From Blautia parvula (GTDB lineage: Bacteria; Bacillota; Clostridia; Lachnospirales; Lachnospiraceae), in contig NZ_CP084061.1 of assembly GCF_020215665.1 (NCBI RefSeq), positions 3,766,501 to 3,830,500 on the forward strand: 64,000 nt of DNA, in the 5' to 3' direction. This document shows, in pieces, positions 60,356 through 64,000 of the stretch (positions are counted from its first letter, which is position 1; every line of letters begins with the position of its first letter). Under the pieces are notes generated by a model, which searched no databases, was not told the DNA's origin, and was given only the letters and a program-made list of their open reading frames with translations. Position numbers and translations under genes: made by a program.

Positions 60356-61139
60356 GATGCTCCTCCTCTCTGCGGTAAAATGCCATCATCCCCCGCATGG
60401 CGGAGCGTAAATCCTGGTCGAAGCTATCCCACTCCGTTATGAGATTCTCCATAGATTCTCTGTCACACATTTTGGCATCGTCCAGACAAAGCAGCTCATA
60501 GTCCACCTTATCTGCATCGTCATAAGGAAGAGCCAGAACGCCTTCCTTTACGAGAACGAAAAACGTGCCAAGATGCAGCCCATCAGAGATTGGATAGTTC
60601 CAGCAGAGTTCGTTGTGATACCGCTCCCTGTAATCCGCGCAGAAATCCATCAGCGTGGAATGCGTTGGACCGTTTTCGTGGAGATAAGCAATCAATTCAC
60701 TTTTGCTCCTAAGATTATCCAAGCAAATATCATGCGGGCTGATCTCAACAATCCGTTTATAGACTGCCGGCCGTTTTTCCCGGACGTTGACCAGCCAAAG
60801 AGCCAATTCCGTGGTACTCTCATGGCACCATGACAGTCTTAAAGCTTTTTCCAACAGAGCACGGGACAAACGCTCTCCGATTGCGGCTGATTTGTCTGAA
60901 TCCTGAGGAATTGCTTCTTGCTGCATCTCCTCATCCCCATTAACAAACCGGATAAGCTTGTCTATTTCGGCAATGGTAAAACGACCAGTGGTCGCCTGAA
61001 AGCCCCAGTAATGATCATCCTCATAACCCGCTGTGCCATGAATGGTTCTGTCTAAAATTTTGCCTGCACATTCTGCGATCAGTCTGGACACTTCTTTCCA
61101 GTCCAATTTGAGTGTGCGGCAGTATATGTAATTACTCAT
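60339..61139 (-). CDS. Hypothetical element protein, 266 aa
   Basis: From ATG at 61139 (AAAGGGAATCAA), overlapping the previous gene by 8 bases. An earlier in-frame start would run 400 residues through that gene in another frame and is not favoured. Helical, with YRERYHNELCWNYPISDGLH in the middle. It overlaps the DUF4262 start by 17 bases. Not recognised. Confidence 0.6.
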   Translation of the reverse strand: MSNYIYCRTLKLDWKEVSRLIAECAGKILDRTIHGTAGYEDDHYWGFQATTGRFTIAEIDKLIRFVNGDEEMQQEAIPQDSDKSAAIGERLSRALLEKALRLSWCHESTTELALWLVNVREKRPAVYKRIVEISPHDICLDNLRSKSELIAYLHENGPTHSTLMDFCADYRERYHNELCWNYPISDGLHLGTFFVLVKEGVLALPYDDADKVDYELLCLDDAKMCDRESMENLITEWDSFDQDLRSAMRGMMAFYRREEEHHGSEN

Positions 61140-61626
61140 TTGATTCCCTTTCTGCCATATATGGCTTGTAATAAACTGTGTCTTCCTTGTCAGACTGGTA
61201 AGCTCCAATGCAGACCTCGTGGCAGGGGCCGCGCTCAGGGTTGTATTCTGCAAAACAGATTGGCCCATCAATCTCCGGCTTTTCTGTATCCCAGTAAACA
61301 TTGATTGCAGGAAAATTCTCATCGTCGATTGCAACTGCCCTAAGACTGCTTCCATCCGGCAGAGGCAGTACGATGGTCGGATATTTCGGCAGGGAAGCAT
61401 ACTGTTCGTCCGACAGCGAAAACCTTTTCTTGTAAGACCGGGTATATCGCTTCTGTGCTCTGTCCAGTTCATCCCGCAATGTAGCAAAAATCTGCTGTAC
61501 CTGCTCTTGCGTAAAAGCATATACGGCAGGATTGGAACAATTTCCAAGCAGTCTTACCATTTTGATAATCTTGTTGACCCGGGCTTCTGCCACACGGCGG
61601 AAGCGGTCTGGCCTTGACTCTCTCAT
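61132..61626 (-). CDS. Hypothetical element protein, 164 aa
   Basis: Start ATG 61626 (GGAGGTGTCACAGC). RVNKIIKMVRLLGNCSNPAV followed by YAFTQEQVQQIFATLRDELD is a small domain I associate with Firmicute ICE proteins; the rest is beta-rich (ICFAEYNPERGPCHEVCIGA). Overlaps its upstream gene by 4 bases (ATGA). Function unknown. Confidence 0.62.
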   Translation of the reverse strand: MRESRPDRFRRVAEARVNKIIKMVRLLGNCSNPAVYAFTQEQVQQIFATLRDELDRAQKRYTRSYKKRFSLSDEQYASLPKYPTIVLPLPDGSSLRAVAIDDENFPAINVYWDTEKPEIDGPICFAEYNPERGPCHEVCIGAYQSDKEDTVYYKPYMAERESNE

Positions 61627-62369
61627 GCTGTGACACCTCCGTTCTGTACGCATTCGATTTCAAATGCGTATCCTGAAAAGAAATTTTGATTGCTGTCCAA
61701 ATAGTCCTGTGCCGCCTTTTCGGTCTTGAACTTCCGAATCATCTGTGATTTCGGCTTTTGAAACCTTGCAAACCAGATCTTTCGGCTGCTCCGCTTCACA
61801 AAATACCCCTGCGCTGCCCGCAGCACATAAAACTCCGGCAGTGTGCCGAAATCAAAGGGCGTTCCCTTGCGCCGCATGGGCGGGTGGGTAACATGGCGGT
61901 CGTCCCAGAAAGATACTGTAATGCTGTGGCCTGAAAGCTCCTTGATCTTATCCAGCAATTCCTCTGTCGTAGACACACAGTGCCTTTGCCAATAGTCACG
62001 CTCATAATCAACTACTGTCACGGTATTCCCGTGTTTTCTGTAGTCCTCCACGGTATGTGCCGATTTCATCCCTGCCAGGATCCAGCGCCCAAACTCGCCT
62101 TCTTCAAAAGACCGATTTCGGCTTTTGCGTGTCCCGCCCCGGTTATTCCTATTGGCTTCCTCATGGACGGCTGCTATCTCCTGCATTTCTTCTGCAGTAA
62201 ACAGCATCCTCCCTGTATGAGGGTAGTTCAGAACCGACCAATGCTTTTCTGGGATCTCACGGCCCCGACTATCAAAGTCAAAGCAGTTTGACGAGCCATG
62301 ATTTACAACGGGGATATATTTCTCCCCGACAAGGATGAATGCCTTGTCATAAAAAATTTCACTGCTCAT
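61623..62369 (-). CDS. Hypothetical element protein, 248 aa
   Basis: An N-terminal beta part (MSSEIFYDKAFILVGEKYIP), a basic middle (RNNRGGTRKSRNRSF) and a C-terminal small domain (IRKFKTEKAAQDYLDSNQNF) resembling polyvalent-protein modules. AGGAGGTGACGGC precedes the start. No known function. Confidence 0.58.
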   Translation of the reverse strand: MSSEIFYDKAFILVGEKYIPVVNHGSSNCFDFDSRGREIPEKHWSVLNYPHTGRMLFTAEEMQEIAAVHEEANRNNRGGTRKSRNRSFEEGEFGRWILAGMKSAHTVEDYRKHGNTVTVVDYERDYWQRHCVSTTEELLDKIKELSGHSITVSFWDDRHVTHPPMRRKGTPFDFGTLPEFYVLRAAQGYFVKRSSRKIWFARFQKPKSQMIRKFKTEKAAQDYLDSNQNFFSGYAFEIECVQNGGVTA

Positions 62370-62575
62370 GCCGTCACCTCCTGCCGGATAAGATGCAGGC
62401 GGTAGTTGGTATTACAGGTCTCAAAACGGATCTCATCAGGAGAAATCCTCACCATCCGAAGAACATTACTTGTCCTGCGTATCCCACCATTTTCTGCGAT
62501 AAAAGCTGCAGTTCCAACAGACAGTGGACAGATAAGCCTGCCAGTGATTTCAAGATTCTTTTTTTGTGGGTTCAT
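62366..62575 (-). CDS. Small hypothetical protein
   Basis: 69 residues from ATG at 62575 (AAAGGAGG eight bases upstream; an ATG at 62581 is closer to the site). Compact beta-rich sequence (IFRLICPLSVGTAAF-type strands, then RRTSNVLRMVRISPDEIRFE). Not recognised; overlaps the next start by 4 bases. Confidence 0.5.
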   Translation of the reverse strand: MNPQKKNLEITGRLICPLSVGTAAFIAENGGIRRTSNVLRMVRISPDEIRFETCNTNYRLHLIRQEVTA

Positions 62576-62589
62576 ATCCATTGCCTCCT

Positions 62590-63060
62590 TTATATAAATC
62601 TAATTTCCAGTGCAGCGATTTCATCGTCCTGCTGATATGCGAACATCCCATAGCCGCCATCACCATACCCAGACGAGCTGTAAAAGCCATCTTCTGTAAG
62701 CCAGGCGTCTCCACGGGAGATTCTGTCGCAAAAAGCACTCCACTCTTCATCGCTGTAATCCGGTTTGTTATGGAAGAATCCGGCAAGTCCCGCGTCAACG
62801 CCAATACTGCCGATTTCCTTCATTGATTTTTGCGTAGGGATTACGCCGTTAAGATAGATACCGATGATTCCAACCAGTCTATATGAATATGGCTTTCCGT
62901 CACACTCACCTTTGTCAGCTTGATACCAGACCATGCAGGTATACTGCCCCTCTTTGATCTTCACATCGTTCATCCGGCACCAGGTATCCCTGTCGTAACA
63001 AGAATCCGTGATATCCACGCTGCCATGAAAATCCATAATGCCAATTTTCTTGCGTCTCAT
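62590..63060 (-). CDS. DUF4241-like protein
   Basis: 156 residues. GSVDITDSCYDRDTWCRMND near the start, IGVDAGLAGFFHNKPDYSDE and SSGYGDGGYGMFAYQ near the end match the DUF4241 pattern. Function unknown; frequent on Firmicute elements. Overlaps the zinc-ribbon gene by 4 bases. Confidence 0.62.
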   Translation of the reverse strand: MRRKKIGIMDFHGSVDITDSCYDRDTWCRMNDVKIKEGQYTCMVWYQADKGECDGKPYSYRLVGIIGIYLNGVIPTQKSMKEIGSIGVDAGLAGFFHNKPDYSDEEWSAFCDRISRGDAWLTEDGFYSSSGYGDGGYGMFAYQQDDEIAALEIRFI

Positions 63061-63296
63061 GTTGTCGCCCCTTTCTGTCCCTCAGGCTGATTTCTAAACT
63101 CACGTCCCACTGCGCTGAAACCACAATCGGCACAATCCCAGATGTCATTCTCATCAGGATAATGCGTAACCTCCACGCACTCATTTAGAGATTCCAGAAA
63201 GGTTCCGTTACAGTCAATCTTCCAGTCCTGCGTGACATGAGCTGTCACCTCAAAGCTTTCTGCTCCGCAAGCAGGACAGCGATATTTTGAATTCAT
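63057..63296 (-). CDS. Zinc-ribbon protein, 79 aa
   Basis: Two CxxC pairs (YRCPACGAES and WDCADCGFSA) about 45 residues apart form a zinc ribbon. Start MNSKYRCP with GGAAAAGAAG upstream. Probably structural or nucleic-acid-binding. Confidence 0.68.
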   Translation of the reverse strand: MNSKYRCPACGAESFEVTAHVTQDWKIDCNGTFLESLNECVEVTHYPDENDIWDCADCGFSAVGREFRNQPEGQKGATT

Positions 63297-63367
63297 CTTC
63301 TTTTCCTTTCTATAAAAAGCGAAAAGCGGAGCAGAAAATCTGCCCCGCCACTGTTATTCCGGCGAAT

Positions 63368-64000
<633 letters not shown>

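Noticed and set aside
60339-61547. A 402-codon version of the 266-residue gene
   Set aside because: The extra N-terminal part lies over the well-supported gene at 61132-61626 in another frame and has no ribosome site; the ATG at 61139 has one.

Overview
The window looks like a Lachnospiraceae/Clostridia-type gut Firmicute chromosome. It has AT-rich intergenic DNA, AGGAGG-type ribosome sites, TTGACA/TATAAT promoters, and a methionyl-tRNA synthetase tail and MalEFG-type sugar transporter of clostridial character. Almost every gene is on the minus strand. I saw no rRNA, tRNA, complete insertion sequence or CRISPR repeat array.

1-8.9 kb: a type III-D-like CRISPR interference operon. In transcription order it holds an HD-less Cas10 with an altered cyclase motif, a Cas7/Csx10 fusion, a double Cas7 RAMP, Csx19, a TIGR03986-type RAMP, and an unrecognised gene cut by the window edge. 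Cas1, Cas2, Cas6 and an array are absent here.

9.0-14.7 kb: a chromosomal carbohydrate locus. A LacI-family repressor is followed by a lipoprotein binding protein, two ABC permeases and an FAD oxidoreductase. Two matching palindromes suggest the operator of the repressor.

14.7-64 kb (continuing past the end): a large integrative element. Its integrase end lies against a C-terminal fragment of metG. The backbone, read inward, holds a Tn916-type integrase, small DNA-binding and sigma-like regulators, a ParM/ParR partition pair, and a primase. Then come a recombination set (Rad52-like annealing protein, RecD2-type helicase, YqaJ exonuclease, SSB), an AbiE toxin-antitoxin pair, and a DNA methylase. 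The last part is a striking module of CbbX-like ATPase, HExxH+VWA protein, MoxR/CobS-like ATPase and membrane protein. Three backbone operons start with a promoter followed by an intrinsic terminator ahead of the gene, and two of these leaders are clearly homologous. This suggests element-wide control by attenuation or antitermination.

44-57 kb: mosaic cargo inserted in the backbone. It contains a Bce-type peptide-antibiotic sensing and export set, a methyltransferase with a leader-peptide attenuator, remnants of a mobilisation region (oriT-like hairpins, MobC, a relaxase cut after about 15 codons), a MerR regulator, TrmO, a GNAT acetyltransferase, and an ABC-2 exporter controlled by an unusual double-MerR regulator. 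From 57.1 kb the backbone resumes with small element-specific proteins (two YkgJ-type cysteine-cluster proteins, YodL, DUF4262, DUF4241-like) and ends in a LigA-like HhH/BRCT protein cut by the window edge.
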